A stretch of 64,000 nt of DNA. Source: Siderastrea radians. Its lineage: Eukaryota > Cnidaria > Anthozoa > Scleractinia > Rhizangiidae. The notes beneath the pieces were generated by a model, which saw only the letters and a list, made by a program, of their open reading frames with translations, was not told the origin of the DNA and did not search any database. Every line of letters starts with the position of its first letter. Position 1 is the first letter of the stretch. Of this stretch, positions 26,637 through 38,787 are shown piece after piece. The stretch spans positions 9,214,160 to 9,278,159 of the forward strand of contig OZ024887.1 of the NCBI GenBank assembly GCA_964017195.1. The letters run 5' to 3'. Made by a program: the position numbers and the translations under genes.

Positions 26637-27913
26637 AGTGCACCTAACCCCTAAAATTTTTTTCGGCTAAATAAATTCTGTGATCATCAGGAACATTTCT
26701 TCGCAAAAATTTTTTGATTTGGTTAAATTCTCGATTTTCTGTGCCCTGTTAAATTCAAGAAAAATTTGGTTCACGTCCGAGTAAAAGGAACCTGGGGCGA
26801 GCCGTACTTGTGACATCAGATCAAGAACCAAGAATTCCACGCCGCTTAGTTTTTAGCTGTGTTTCTCTGACTTTATTTGTTCATCGAAGCCTTCTGACCT
26901 TCTAGCTAATTCGAACAAAAGCATAGTATGACTAAAATTCCAATTTTCTAATCCAAAGCAGATACTGAAACGAGCTACGCGGATTCTGCTTATTTGTAGA
27001 TGAATTTTAGCTCTGAATACGAGTTAGATGCGGAACACGAAGTCGACAGTACACCGACAAAGGATGAAGAAAGTGCCGTCCTGCCCATATTTGCTAAAAA
27101 GCCGCTAACCAACGAAGAATGAATTGCTCAATGCAAAAAGGAAATAAAGGCAAACTAAGAACTGGAACAGCAAATAAAGCAACTTACGATTGGCCTTGGA
27201 GGGCCGCGAAGAAACCGGAATTTAAACCCTTCCCTGTTTTGGGCACCGCTTACATGTAATCATTTAGCGCTTACCGTGTAGCCAACTTGAATAATTCGCA
27301 AAGGTAATAATTTTCTGCGTACCGCGTATCGCGGGTATTCTGTGGTTAATCGGCCGTTGAATCATTGGAAATACACAAAAAGCTATCGTTTGATCGGATA
27401 CTAAAGTTGTTCATTCATTCATACCTTCTTCTGCGACAACAAATCTTTGCTTAAAATGCATCGAGCGTAGTATCGAGTGCTTGGAAGGCTGCCCCTTTGC
27501 TCGCTACTGCTATACAAAATCCACTCATTTCGTCCCTTCGCCTCTGGTCGCTCGTCGTCAAAAAATGCTGTATTTTTGTAGTGATACGTCTTGTGATTCG
27601 TTTCTTTTGGTCTCGGAGCAATACAAACGGTCGACAGTTTTCTGTACATCTTCGAGAGCTCAAGAGAAATATAGCTCCGATAGAGATAGCGCGAGACTGC
27701 GGGTTCTTGATTTGACGTCACAAGGTGACTAGTCCCATGCCCTCACTGCTCGACCCTGAACCAAAATGGTGTCTATTTTCGGCCGATTTTCCGTACTTCA
27801 ACCGCGCACAGAAAATCAGGGATTAAACCAAATCAAAAAATTTTGTGACGAAATGCTCCAAATGATAACAGGATTTATTTGACGGGGAAAAAATTTTTAG
27901 GGTTAGGTGCACT
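26637..27913. mobile_element. 1.28-kb TIR element with about 190-bp inverted repeats and TTAA flanks
   Basis: TTAA lies just outside both ends (26633-26636 and 27914-27917). Ends are AGTGCACCTAACCCC and complement. Matching continues inward through TTTTTTGATTTGGTTAAATT/TTTTTTGATTTGGTTTAATC to GTGACATCAGATCAAGAACC/GTGACGTCAAATCAAGAACC, about 190 bp. TTAA targets suggest piggyBac- or Kolobok-type mobilisation. The interior has a decayed frame near 27001 (MNFSSEYELDAEHEVDSTPT, then stops). Confidence 0.85.
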
Positions 27914-28238
27914 TTAATGTGCTAAACTTACAAAATTCCCCTGGCTAACACACAATTTTGCTACCAGTAGTAGTCAAGAAACAGTTCACTTCCATACTGG
28001 AGCTTTTTCATCCTGTTGTAATGTCACAGAGAATTGCCATTATCATTACTGAAACATCGCTGTGATTCAGTGTTTTTCTTAAGTTTGTACATTTTACTCC
28101 GCTTTAGTTTACCTTTTTGTACATTTTTAACATTGTAGTATTTCCCGCTCTTATACGCTTACATGTAATTGTCAATAAATTTTCGATTGTTTTGACATTA
28201 CATCTTCTAATTTCTTCGTTGTTCTATATAACAAATCA

Positions 28239-28298
28239 CTTAATGACTGGTCCCTTGAGAAACAAAATTAACTGTTTCCCTCGGGACCAGTCATTAAG
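28239..28298. repeat. Hairpin repeat
   Basis: Arms CTTAATGACTGGTCCC (28239-28254) and GGGACCAGTCATTAAG (28283-28298) with a 28-nt spacer. Probably the core of a MITE; outer borders not defined. Confidence 0.8.
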
Positions 28299-29227
28299 TA
28301 TTAAATGTTACAGCGGGAGCAGTCAATTATTATTATTGTTCTTTACATCTCGCTATTGCTGCTTGCCATTCACGCCATATTTTGTCTCTTCTCCGCTTCG
28401 AACCATCTTTGACTTAGAAACAACAAGAGACGCAGTTTACTAAAAAGTTTGGAAATAAAATTTAAAAAAAGCAATTTCTTGGCCTGAAGTGACCCAACTA
28501 TTTCAGCACACATGAACTCTGCAGTCTCCCACTGAACGCAGCGAATTAAGCACGTTTTTCCTGTTCCTTTTCGTAAAATCAAGAGCCAAATGTCTTATGC
28601 CTCTGGAAAAACGTGATATTAACCGTACCTCTTCCAACACCCAACCCAGCCCCCCAACCCCTCGCACCCTTTACTGCCCTTATTTTTCTGAAAACGAAAC
28701 GACCTTAGATCTACAAGCGGTTTGCGCCGATAAGATGGGAGGGAAGGAGTGGATTTAACGGTAATTTTTTAGCCTGTTCCTCTTTTTTGTTGGAATGAAG
28801 TTTGTAAACACTTACGAACTTCAAGTCTTTGTTTCACTGAATAAACGTCTAGAGAAACTTCAGCGTGATCTGATAATTCCATGTCAGCATGTGGTGTTGT
28901 CGAAACTCGCTTTGCAAGCTACGTCACGCTGAAGAACTCCAAGAATGACGAAACAGCTGTCCACGACTCCTTTTTAGTGGTAGGTGATAAAGATTTTTCT
29001 GAGGTCTAGCCTAAGAATTCACAGCTAGTGCCTCATAGCGATTTTATTTTTATAATCATTTGTCCCTTTTGTCTTTTATCCTCTAAAGGCGATCTATAAC
29101 GTTTACCTTGTTATTGGTCACGCTACAGGTAACGCGTGCAAAGTGGCCAAAAACTAGTGTGAACTCAACTAAACATGCCCGATGCCGTGTCTAGCAAAAA
29201 CGGGAAACCGCCCCAACAGAACTATTA

Positions 29228-29686
29228 CACTCTTTTTTTATATAAGAACCTTTTTTATAAGAACGTCGAGGCTGGAATTGGCCAAAAGTTTAAGAACATG
29301 CACAGAACATACCCAGCCTGAGATTTTGTTAAGAACGTCTTTATCTTGTCTTCATATTTGTAGAATAAGTTATGTGAAAATAAAATTAAGTGTGATAATT
29401 TGGTCAGAGTAAGTTACCGCCTTTTTGAGCCCCAAATGCTAGAATTTTTGTGATGCGCAAGTCGTTTCTAAAACAAGAAACAGACACGTATAACTTTTAA
29501 GAAATTGGTAGAACTTGACCTATTTGGTCTTTCTTTCACTTAGAACTATGATTTTTGAAATGCTGTTCAATTAATCTTAAGAACATTGTTAAGAACGTCT
29601 GAGGCTCAAATCACCAAAAAAATAAGAACATTCAGTTTCGGTTCAGCCTCAGCTTAAAATTAGACGTTCTTATAAAAAAAAGGGTG
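29228..29686. mobile_element. 459-bp MITE with TA target duplication
   Basis: Ends CACTCTTTTTTTATATAAGA and CTTATAAAAAAAAGGGTG are imperfect inverted repeats, each flanked by TA. TATAAGAAC is repeated near both ends, and TTAAGAAC/TAAGAACGTC words recur internally. Tc1/mariner-like MITE. The plus-strand ORF 29182-29412 is a shadow of it. Confidence 0.78.
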
Positions 29687-29885
29687 TAGATGTTTAATTC
29701 ATAAAAGGATCGACCGGCCTTAGGAATATCATTAATTATTAGCACTTTATCAATACCCACTTCCTTGGGCTGCACAGTGCACTACTAAAAATATAAGTGA
29801 ATGTTGGCAGGTTTGGGGAAGGGAGCTTAACAACCTTGATAATCAGTAAAATAAAAACAGAGAAATCTATAATCTATAGGACACT

Positions 29886-30438
29886 TTATTTCTCTTCCCA
29901 TTTTTCTTTTTTCCATCTTTGGTACACGGTATTCTTACTCTGAAAGTGGCTAAAATCTTTAAACCAGCCATAGTGGAAATCTGGGGTGTACTGGCTTATG
30001 CACCAGTGAATGTCTTGCCCACTGGGACAAGAACAGGAAAACGGTTGAGGGGCCCAGTCTATAAACACCGTACCAGTCCACCCACCAATTGTCCTGTACG
30101 CCAGGCAGATGTTCTGGCCTCGCCAATTCTCGTGACCTAAGTTTTCATTTTGCACTTTCACCTTGAAAAAGGTGTGCATCTTTGGTTCATCTGCGTCCTG
30201 TTGAGTAAGGTACTCGAAGTTGAACTTCTTGCTGCGATAGCTGGAGCTGCAGGGTAGCACCATGAAGCCGTAGCCTTGAAAATTTCCCTCTCCGGGTTCG
30301 ATTAAGAAGAGGCATTTATTCACGTCATTTTTGGGTCGCAGTGTGTTGTCAGAATACAGTTTCCATCGTTGATTTTGATTGTCTGAGCATTCTCGGGCGT
30401 ATGGGGTGGTTTCTGCTGGTCCCAGATTAGTTAAACAC
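29886..30438 (-). CDS. Ricin-B-like lectin exon with poly(A) signal overlapping its stop
   Basis: Read from an acceptor TTATGTAG at 30439. The frame contains CLTNLGPAETTPYARECSDN, QNQRWKLYSDNTLRPKND, then NKCLFLIEPGEG: a QxW repeat and Cys spacing of ricin-type beta-trefoil lectins. It continues with GWTGTVFIDWAPQPFSCSC and ends KWEEK at TAA 29886-29888. AATAAA (29885-29890) overlaps that stop. It entered in phase 2, and no phase-matching donor was found in the exon at 31826, so it may belong to the same gene through a missed exon, or to a separate one. It would bind glycans if secreted. Confidence 0.6.
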
Positions 30439-31496
30439 CTACATAAGGAAACATGGATACTGAGATGTTTTGAACCTTGGGCAACGGTAATATTAATCGC
30501 ACCTCAATTCGCACACGGCCTCAGTCGGGCTTTCTGTGGCATGAAGCAAATGAGACGACTACTACTGCCCGCTGGATGGGATGCTAATACATTTCAGGGA
30601 ACCCTGAGGGTACGTAGAGTGAGGCAATGGGGAGAAACGTTTCTCATCCAGGGAAAAACATTACACTAAGCAGAGATCGGTCTGGAGCTCTCAAAAATCC
30701 GTTGTAAAGTCCAAAACAAAGTCCAAACCGCCAAATACTGCACAACTGCCCCTTCACATTTATGGGAAATTCTTTTCCTTTGTCGGTTTGACTTTTTAAA
30801 GTTTCTTTGACTTCGCCTTGTTTTGGACCCATATTTAGCACATTTTTTGGCATGGGCTAGCCTAAAACAACAATCTTGCATAAGTACATGTTTGATCCTG
30901 CCTACGAGCTTCTGCATTTTTCTGGCACTAAGCTCCACAGAGCAGGCTTTTCCCTTTAAGACCCTGCCCTGAATTTTTTATTCCAGTTTCAAGCAGTGTA
31001 CGTAAATAAGGACAAATATTGCCTTTGTTACATATCTTGTAAATCCCCTGCATTGTTTTTAAAATTTAAACACACAAGTGTACTGGTCGCTGCGACTAGT
31101 CCCGTGTTCCAAGAACCTTGGTCCCTACGACACAAAATAATTAACGAAATTGGTTATGCTTGGGACAAGTCGCGGAGAAATTCTCCGTCAAACTGTTGTT
31201 GTCAAATTGTTCTTGTGTTCTGTTCACGCCACAAGTCCCTACGAATAATACCCAGGCAAACCCGTCATATCTCTCTTTTATTGCTTGTCCACGATAATCC
31301 CAGCCTGTTATATTTTCGTATCCCGAATCCTTCCAAAGGCGGGCGTCCCTGGTGAAAAAAAATTATACCATGTTATTTAGAAGTAAGAGGTTCCAGATAA
31401 AGCCGCTGTTTGTTACTTTGGGTTAGAAAAATTGGACTTCACATGAATCGAATAAAAGTACCGGTACCCAAACCCTATCCAAACCTTGATGATCAA

Positions 31497-31727
31497 TCAT
31501 TCTTGTAAATGCTCGTGCAATGGGGGGATTTCGCATCTCGCCACGTTTTCCATCTTTGTTTGGTCACTGTTTAACTCCACTGTTCGCCGATCCTCGTCGT
31601 TTTCCCAATTTTTGAGGATGTGACTTTTCCACACACCATAACCATTTGCTTCCAGGGTTCGGATTTTCGATATGAAGTTCATGAGGTCCACCAAGTTGCT
31701 TGTTCCTTGTTCGTCTTTTTTCCAAGC
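31497..31727 (-). pseudogene. Open continuation behind the in-frame TAA
   Basis: The same frame as exon 4 continues after TAA 31728-31730, reading DLMNFISKIRTLEANGYGVW and KSHILKNWENDEDRRTVEL, to TGA at 31497-31499. Composition and helix pattern resemble the upstream exons. Either a nonsense allele of a longer protein or chance; no donor site in phase with the ricin-like exon was found in it. Confidence 0.5.
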
Positions 31728-31730
31728 TTA

Positions 31731-34700
31731 ACTTTCGAACAGATCATAGCTGCTCAGGATCGGATCACAAATGTTCTCAAGAAGAATGATAAGGGCGTTC
31801 TTCAAAGCCACGAATCTGTCATCAACCTATAATTATTGGCAAGAAAACATTGAGGGACAACTACGTAGATGTTATTTGTGTTTGGTACAGAATTGAAACT
31901 CATATGCAATAATTTGTACATGTATTCTAGTTGGATTACATACTCTCATAGCAATATTTTCAGTCTGGTCATCACTAAACCTAGTTAACTACAGTTGACT
32001 GATGCCAGAGGGGCTAGCACACTTACGTCGTCAAACCATTTTTGCCTTCTCGATTGCATCAAGCCCTGGTTTCTATCAGCTGCAGCGGTTTCTTTGTACC
32101 CCTTTGTAGCATCCAGGTATTCCTTTTGAAGATTACCTATAATCCTTAAGATGCTAATATGATGAGCGAGGACTGACAAGATTTGGGTGTATTCTTGTCC
32201 GGCAAGGACATTTTTAAATCCATCTGTGAACAGAAAAGAAAACAAAACCTGATTTTGACTACCTGGCTGAGTCAAAATCTATGTTTCGCATTGCATTGGT
32301 GGATGAGAACAATACAACCTCTTTGTGCTTTGGGTGTATAAAGGGTTATGACACCTATTTTTGGTATTACTTTAGAGATAAGAGACATTTGGGATCAAAG
32401 GAAATCAAAGCATATCACTCTACAACTGGTTTTCTGAAGCTTAATACGAGTGTATTGCGCCGTACGTGGCCATGATGGAAATGGGTTTCAACTGCCAATG
32501 TTTTTAGCTTTAAGTTCTTCTCTTCTGTCTTGGAAAAATCGCTTAAAACTAATTATGGTTTGTTAGGCCTTTGATGAAATCATTTGATCACTCATCCTCT
32601 TCTGTAAAACAATAACAAAAACACAATGAGTGGACTTTTTACTGGAAAATCTTAAAGTATATATCGAAGCGGAGCGCCAATTATTTGTTTTCTGAAGCCT
32701 TATGCAAGGCGGATGACTGATCAGCGTTTGATAGAACTTAACTTACTTATTTACCTCGGCATTTACATTGAAAACTTTGCAGTTTTATAAGTAAACACGA
32801 TGTTGAGAAAAACATTTCATAGACAACACACATAACTGTGAGAAAGGGTAAAACTGTAGCTTGATTTCCTTTAGCGTGTACTTTGTGAAATTTGCCATTT
32901 TGACCCCTCCTATACTAAATTTCTACTGTTCCTCCCCTGCATGGTAGATGCATGCATGGTGGACGTAGCATTTTCGGGTCGCTGTTTTAGGGAAAATGTT
33001 AATACGAATATTCAAATACGACTGATCATAGCATTTCCGTAAGCGCGCTCAAAGCGTTTCAGTGAAATAATGAAGAAAAGAAAGACAGAATAACCAGCCT
33101 GATCGAAGTTCAGCTGAAAAGGTTATTGTAACATTTGAATAATGTTGAATTAGCATGATCATAAATCACTTAAAATGCTGCGTTTTAACAATTTCACTCA
33201 GTTTTGTTACAAAGTGTTTCACTGCCTTAGTAGAGTGGTAGCACGGTAGGTTACAAGATGGCTTTTGTCATTTACGCGAAGAAAACAAAACAAGACAGCT
33301 CTAGCTAAAACGGAGCAGTTTATTTACCTTCAACTTTAGTTGCCAGGTTCTTGATGTCCTTTTTAATGCTTTCAAGGAGTTGTGGTGTGACTTGGCTTTC
33401 GCCCTGGGTTCCTTCTGTCCCCAAAAAGCGGTTGATGTTGTCAAACCAACCCACAACATTGTTACATCTGCCCATGAAGTCAGCGATGTTGTTAAAAGCT
33501 GTGAAGGCAGCCAAGATTACTCCGAAAACCCTCTTATGTCCAACCTGAAAACAAATGAGCAGTGTCAGTCAGCTAGAAAATTAGACCATGCCGTAATCAG
33601 TGGCAATAGCAATTGCGCCCCTTCCGATGACTTTGTCACTCGGCTCATCATGGGTTGGTTCTCAGATGTGATTTAAGGAGATTCCATCGAAATAGAAAGA
33701 ACGTTTAAAATTTTCTGAGACTTGGTCCAATTGGTAATTATGTTTAGAATATTTCAAAAATGCAATAAAACAGGGTCTGGAAGGGGGGTCCTGATCCCGC
33801 ATTCCCGCTCCTTTTTGAGGAGAATCCCGCATCCCGCCCTTTTTTCATCGCTATCCCGAATACCGTTTTTTCTTTCCTAAAAATACGTTAAAAAAGACTA
33901 ATTTCTGCAAAAGCTAATAAATTTAAGATGTAGATTGGCCCTTTTGATTGATATTTTTCGCTCGCCTGGTTGATTCGCTTTTGCCGCTAGAACGTTTACT
34001 TGGGTCGTGACGCTTTCCCGAATTCCCGACAGACAAGCCAAAAAATCCCGCATCCCGTGCCGAAATTTTGGCGAATCCCGCTTCCCTGGTAGCAGTCAAA
34101 TCCCGAATCCCGTCAAGATATTTTGCGTTTTCCCGAATCCCGTACCGTATTTTGGTCAAATCCCGGATCCCGAGAATACCCTTCCAGACCCTGATAAAAA
34201 TTAGGGATCACCGAGCTTGTTTCGGCACAACATGGATAGCCATTGATAGCAATTATACGACCCGCAAGGTTTTCCTGAGAAACCCTAGTAATCAGAAATG
34301 AGAGCTATAATTACTTTAAAAAGACATTGCTTATATTGAAATATCGGAGCAGTTCAACAAAATAGACATTTATCTTGCACTGTATATTATTTTAGTTAAA
34401 CAGAAAATGAGGATAATGAAAAAAAGTAAAGAATTTGCCGCGTGCGTACATACCCTGCTGTACCCAGAGACGTGTTCTTTTCGGCATTTAAATAAAAATA
34501 CCTCAAAGCAGAATTTTTAACTTTTCTTGAAATTGCGATATTTTATACTCGAAGATGTGGCATTTGAATTTATGTATTGAAAAATGGGGGTCACCGAGCT
34601 CGTTTAGGAGAAAACGACCAGTTATTTCTGTGAACTGCTCAGTTTCCATAGGAAACCTATCAAGTTAGGTGCGCGCGCTCGTGCGCGAGCTAATCACGCA

Positions 34701-35695
34701 AAAAATGATGCGCAGAAAGGATGCGCAATGCAATTGAAGGGAATCACCTTAAAGCTAAAGAATGGCCGACAGAGTCAGTACCACAGTCGGGACAGACAAA
34801 AATTGAACAATGGAGAAATGTTTGAGAGTCGTTTATTCCTGTTTATGCAATTCTGTTCGCTTGTACGCGGAGGCCGAAACTGTACAATTCCTCGACTCAG
34901 ATCTGTTCTCCGCTATTAGGATCTCAAAGCATAAAGAAAATTAATTATCTTAAATCTTGTACACACGGATCCTTCCTGGGCCAAACATTACTTTTACGTT
35001 TCAGATACTCTTTTCTTTTGCAGAGCTAAGGTTTGACGACGTACCAATTCCCCACCCCACCTGAACCCTATAAAATAACTCTTCTATTACATAAAAGAGT
35101 TCAAAAATTTTCCTAGAGTAACATACAGGTAAAGCTTTCTTTTCAACGGGGTCCTTAGATCTAACTGTACCGCGACTGACCAAAAATTCTGCCTTAGAAA
35201 AACCCTTGTGACAGTCTTAACATGTACAGTTTCAAGCCAATCGTTTAATGACCTAAACAAAAAGGAATGGGCAACATATTCAGATGGGATCGAATCAGGA
35301 AAACTGTTTTGTATTTCTTCTCATGGTGACGAAATGAAACATTGGGGCGTGAAATATTAAGCCAAGAGTAAAATGAAATATTGGGGGTGTGAATGACGAA
35401 ATATTCGGGGTGTGAATCTTGCGAAGTGTTGTGATTGTAAACGGAAGTGTTAAATTGGCACATGCATTCTAAAAGGCAGTTGAAACATTGATCTAAAGTA
35501 CATGAAAAGAAACGTTTTCTTTTTAAGTACAAAATATGATCTAGCCTGCAAAGGGAGGCGTACCTCTGTTTCATGCGCGTTAGAATTAGATGGCAAAAGA
35601 GCGATGTGTTTGCGGCCCTTCCCTTGCCTTGGATGCGATTCACATCTTACAACAAGAAATCCAAACAACACCACGGCCAACCAAAGGGTCTTCAT
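31731..35695 (-). CDS. Small secreted helical protein gene, four exons
   Basis: Exons 35695-35564, 33544-33328, 32223-32027 and 31826-31731, all with GT-AG and consistent phases (0, 1, 0), total 214 codons, then TAA at 31728-31730. MKTLWLAVVLFGFLVVRCES is a clear signal peptide. The rest is mainly predicted helix: KRVFGVILAAFTAFNNIADF, then an ILSVLAHHISILRIIGNLQ segment, and FVALKNALIILLENIC. No cysteine framework or known domain recognised. The frame past the stop remains coding-like for 76 codons, so the TAA may be a premature stop. Secreted, function unknown. Confidence 0.72.
33771..34193. mobile_element. 423-bp MITE with CAGGGTCTGGAAGGG termini and CCCG-rich interior
   Basis: Starts CAGGGTCTGGAAGGG and ends CCCTTCCAGACCCTG, exact 15-bp TIRs. 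ATAAAA borders both ends (33765-33770 and 34194-34199). AATCCCG/ATCCCG words repeat more than ten times inside. CAGGG termini suggest hAT, although a clean 8-bp duplication is not seen. It lies in intron 1 side of the secreted-protein gene's upstream exon pair. Confidence 0.8.
34200..35563. other. Intron 1 of the secreted-protein gene
   Basis: No exon, RNA gene or bordered element recognised. Contains near-repeats of GAAATATT(C/G)GGG(G)TGTGAA around 35335-35415. Confidence 0.5.
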
Positions 35696-36059
35696 CTTTG
35701 CTCGAAAATCGGCAACTGACAAATGACTATTTTAGGTGGTGAGCTAAGGAAAGGTAGAAAATGGCTACGTCATTCTCTTTCTTTATGGTAACAGAATGAC
35801 CGTGAAATCTGCAAGAGTACAGGTGCTTACAGGTGACAAAATGACTTTCTGTTTCATGCCCTTTCACAGGTCAGTCTTCTCAATGCTTCCATATGGTATA
35901 CATTTTCTTTATTTTGGACCTTTAAGTAATGCAGTCGGAGATGTTCATGACAGTTTGATTGTTTGTAGTCGTCTTATTGACAGGTGACGCCGTATTTTAC
36001 TCTCAAAAAGTTTTATCTCACTGCTATTTTTATTTACCGGTAACGCCTACCCTTCGAAG

Positions 36060-36575
36060 CCGAAGATTGATGGCGTGGGGTCAGCTAAATATTACGAAAA
36101 AAATATAAAGTACATATCTAGTTTACAGAACTGTAATTGAACGAGGAAACAGACTGTTTAAATTTAGTTAAATTAGTGTTCTCAAAGAAAGACTGAGGCA
36201 GACTGTTCCACTGAGTGATTGGTCTTGGGTAGAATGAAAGACGGTGAGAGGAGGTACTAGTAGATAAAGGAATGAAGCTGTAGCTGTGTGAGTGCCGGGA
36301 TCTTCGAGTTGGATGTCTGAGGTACTTTCTGGCGTCAACTGGTATAAGTCCGTTGTAGATCTTGAAAAGGAGTGGAAGCCGCGCGTAAACTCTCCTCTGC
36401 TCCAGTGTTCTCCAGCCCAGATTTTCTAGCATGTCGGTGACACTAGAAGTGTTGTGGTATCTCTTCAATGTCCACCTAGCGGCACGCCGTTGAACCATCT
36501 CGACCTTATAGGCACCTTTGTTTTCAACACCTGGTCTTGGGTCCCATATTGTAGAGCCGTATTCAAGCTGCTCTA
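36060..36575 (-). mobile_element. 5'-truncated LINE, RT C-terminal end
   Basis: Minus-strand frame 36498-36118 reads MVQRRAARWTLKRYHNTSSV, LENLGWRTLEQRRVYARLPL, then PRPITQWNSLPQSFF and FKQSVSSF. Upstream (about 36575-36500) EQLEYGSTIWDPRP continues in frame. These are the terminal thumb-region motifs of jockey/CR1-type reverse transcriptases. 5'-truncated, no catalytic residues. Confidence 0.85.
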
Positions 36576-37837
36576 AGATAATTTATTACTTTGAAATCTC
36601 TTTCAGTTCATATTTACCATTCATCTGAGTTGAATAACGTCCGGCCTTAGTGAATAAAGATCCTTCTTGATGAAATCATCCAAACCAACCTAGGCACGGA
36701 TTTTACATTGAAAAGTTACCAAAGTGAAAATTCTAATGCCCCAACCCTTAAAATTCTTGAATATCTCATTTTCATTTATTTAGTCAACAATGAGATTACA
36801 CCTAGATAATCAGAAACAGATTGAAAAAGTTTATGTGAAAATTGAAGTTAATTCTTTGCAATGAAGTTTCAACCGTAGTTTCTGTCTTTCTCGTGAAAAA
36901 TGCAATAAAATGCAAATTTTATTTGCAATAAAATGCAAATGTGAAAAATGCAAATTTACACAACAATCACTATTTATCGTGAATGGAAAATAAAAACATT
37001 GCCGAGCAGAAAAAAAAATATGGGCCATTTTCAGCACATCATAAATGCTTTTCATGCCCTCGGGTCCAAACCTACTTTGCTGATATTATTATCGCATCAG
37101 TAAATCTAACTGAAAGCCTAGATGTTCAAAAGAAATTGTGGCGTACAGTGGCTCGCATATTACTGCTTAAAATCCCCGAATTCTTCCTCTATGCCTACGT
37201 GTTTCTTTTTCCGATTCTAGTGAGGCGTTGCTAGTTTTGAACTGTATTCAAAAAAAGGCCGTATCATGCCACTTTGCTTTGTTGTCGTGTACGGCTTGAA
37301 GAAATCAAGAAATAGCTGTATATAAAAGGCCCGTACCTTGTACCTGCAGTCACGGTAGATTTTAAAAATATGGCCATTAAAAAGACAAAACGGTAGATTA
37401 AGTGTTTTTATTTGTTGTTTAGCATTTTCCAAAATGGAATTAGAATTTGTTTTTCAGTTTTTGCAGTTACAGATTGTCAGGATTGTTTAGATTGACCTTA
37501 TTCTTTCAATGAGCGTTTGTAAACCTTGGCAGGTAAAACCAGTTAACAATGGTGGAACTTGCCTTAAACCCAGTAGGAAAATTATTGTTTTCCGCTTGAT
37601 TAGTTAAGCAGACAAGATACGAAACACTTCGAAAACTTTGGCAACTTTATTGAAATGAAGGAAATTGAGGCTTCAGAACCTTTTTCTAAAGAAAAACTGA
37701 AAAATAAAGATAAAAATATGAATTTTTGTCACCACGCAAGTTTTAGTATTCGGAATACCGGCAATGAAAGCAAAAAAAGTTACAATGATGTTGCGTCATA
37801 CACTTCGCTGCGTATATTACAACTACGCGGTTCCTTT
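36576..37837. other. Intergenic stretch, nothing recognised
   Basis: AT-rich. A short direct repeat AAAATGCAAAT occurs near 36900-36955. ORFs at 36831-37055, 36983-37234, 37217-37432 and 37655-37870 have no family features. Confidence 0.5.
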
Positions 37838-37845
37838 TGTGTCAA

Positions 37846-38000
37846 CACAAAATTTGGATTGATCCACTGAGTTGATAAGGTAAATTGGCCACCGTACAGA
37901 AATTGTAAGGTGATGTTGGAAGGAAACATCAGCTTTCAATTTCTCTTCGGGGGCCAGTTGACCTTATCAACTCAGTGGATCAATCTAAATTTTTGTGTTC
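37846..38000. repeat. Long imperfect hairpin
   Basis: AAATTTGGATTGATCCACTG followed by AGTTGATAAGGTAAATTGGCC is mirrored by GGCCAGTTGACCTTATCAAC and TCAGTGGATCAATCTAAATT. Arms are about 50 bp with a roughly 60-bp loop. MITE-like. Confidence 0.82.
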
Positions 38001-38002
38001 CA

Positions 38003-38787
38003 CTTCCCCACCGAAACAGCACCACAGTTTCATGAGAAACTAACCCCCTTATCCTTTTGTGTTAGTTTATCCAAAGACTCCAGAGCAGTCTTAACACACC
38101 CACTAAACCACACAGGCCCGTTTTCGTGACACGGCAGTTTCAAACCCTAACACGTTAATGTATCGTTATGCAAGGAAATTTGTAAAAAAAAAAAAAAAAA
38201 ACAGACACACACACTTTCATAATTTCTCCAGTCTGTGTTCCTTCTCTCGGCCGAGTCGAGGGTGACTTCCATGAATGCCGGAGCAAGAAAATGGATCAAT
38301 GTTTTGTCACTACGAAACCGACAAGTTTAGTCTATAAAACTCCTGCGAGCAAGTTCGGTTTACCAATTAATTCAGTAAATGACCACTGGCACAGTATACC
38401 ACTTCGACGAAATATTGTTTAAGAGAAACAACAATCATATGTTGGTTTTATTTTGTAGTGTACATCCACATGTTACAGCATTTCTTTAATTTCTAGGCAA
38501 TAATTTTTTAAAGCGTGCTCATGGCTAAATCTGAAAAAAGAGTCCTGAAACTGCTCTTCTTATCTTACTGTTCCTTACGCAGTAAGGGACTGATTAGTTC
38601 ATCAACCCGTTTTTATCTTACAAACGTTTGATTTTATAGGCGTTGTTAACATGAATACTGTATAGCTTTTTGTTACGTCCTGAAAGATCTACTCTATTTG
38701 TCATTCCTTGTTACTTCCGAAATAACTTCAAGATGGGTTATCACAATCTATTTTTTACAGCAGCGATAAAAACCAAATCTTGTTGCT
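38003..38787. other. 3' flank of Mesh/SUSD2-like copy 2
   Basis: Contains an A(17) run followed by (CA)n near 38188-38213 and a candidate minus-strand AATAAA at 38447-38452, about 340 bp past the copy 2 stop, a plausible poly(A) signal. Confidence 0.45.

Noticed and set aside
27419..27721. 100-codon minus ORF starting MTSNQEPAVSRYLY
   Set aside because: Overlaps the right TIR of the TTAA-flanked element and competes with two other frames; not a recognisable protein.
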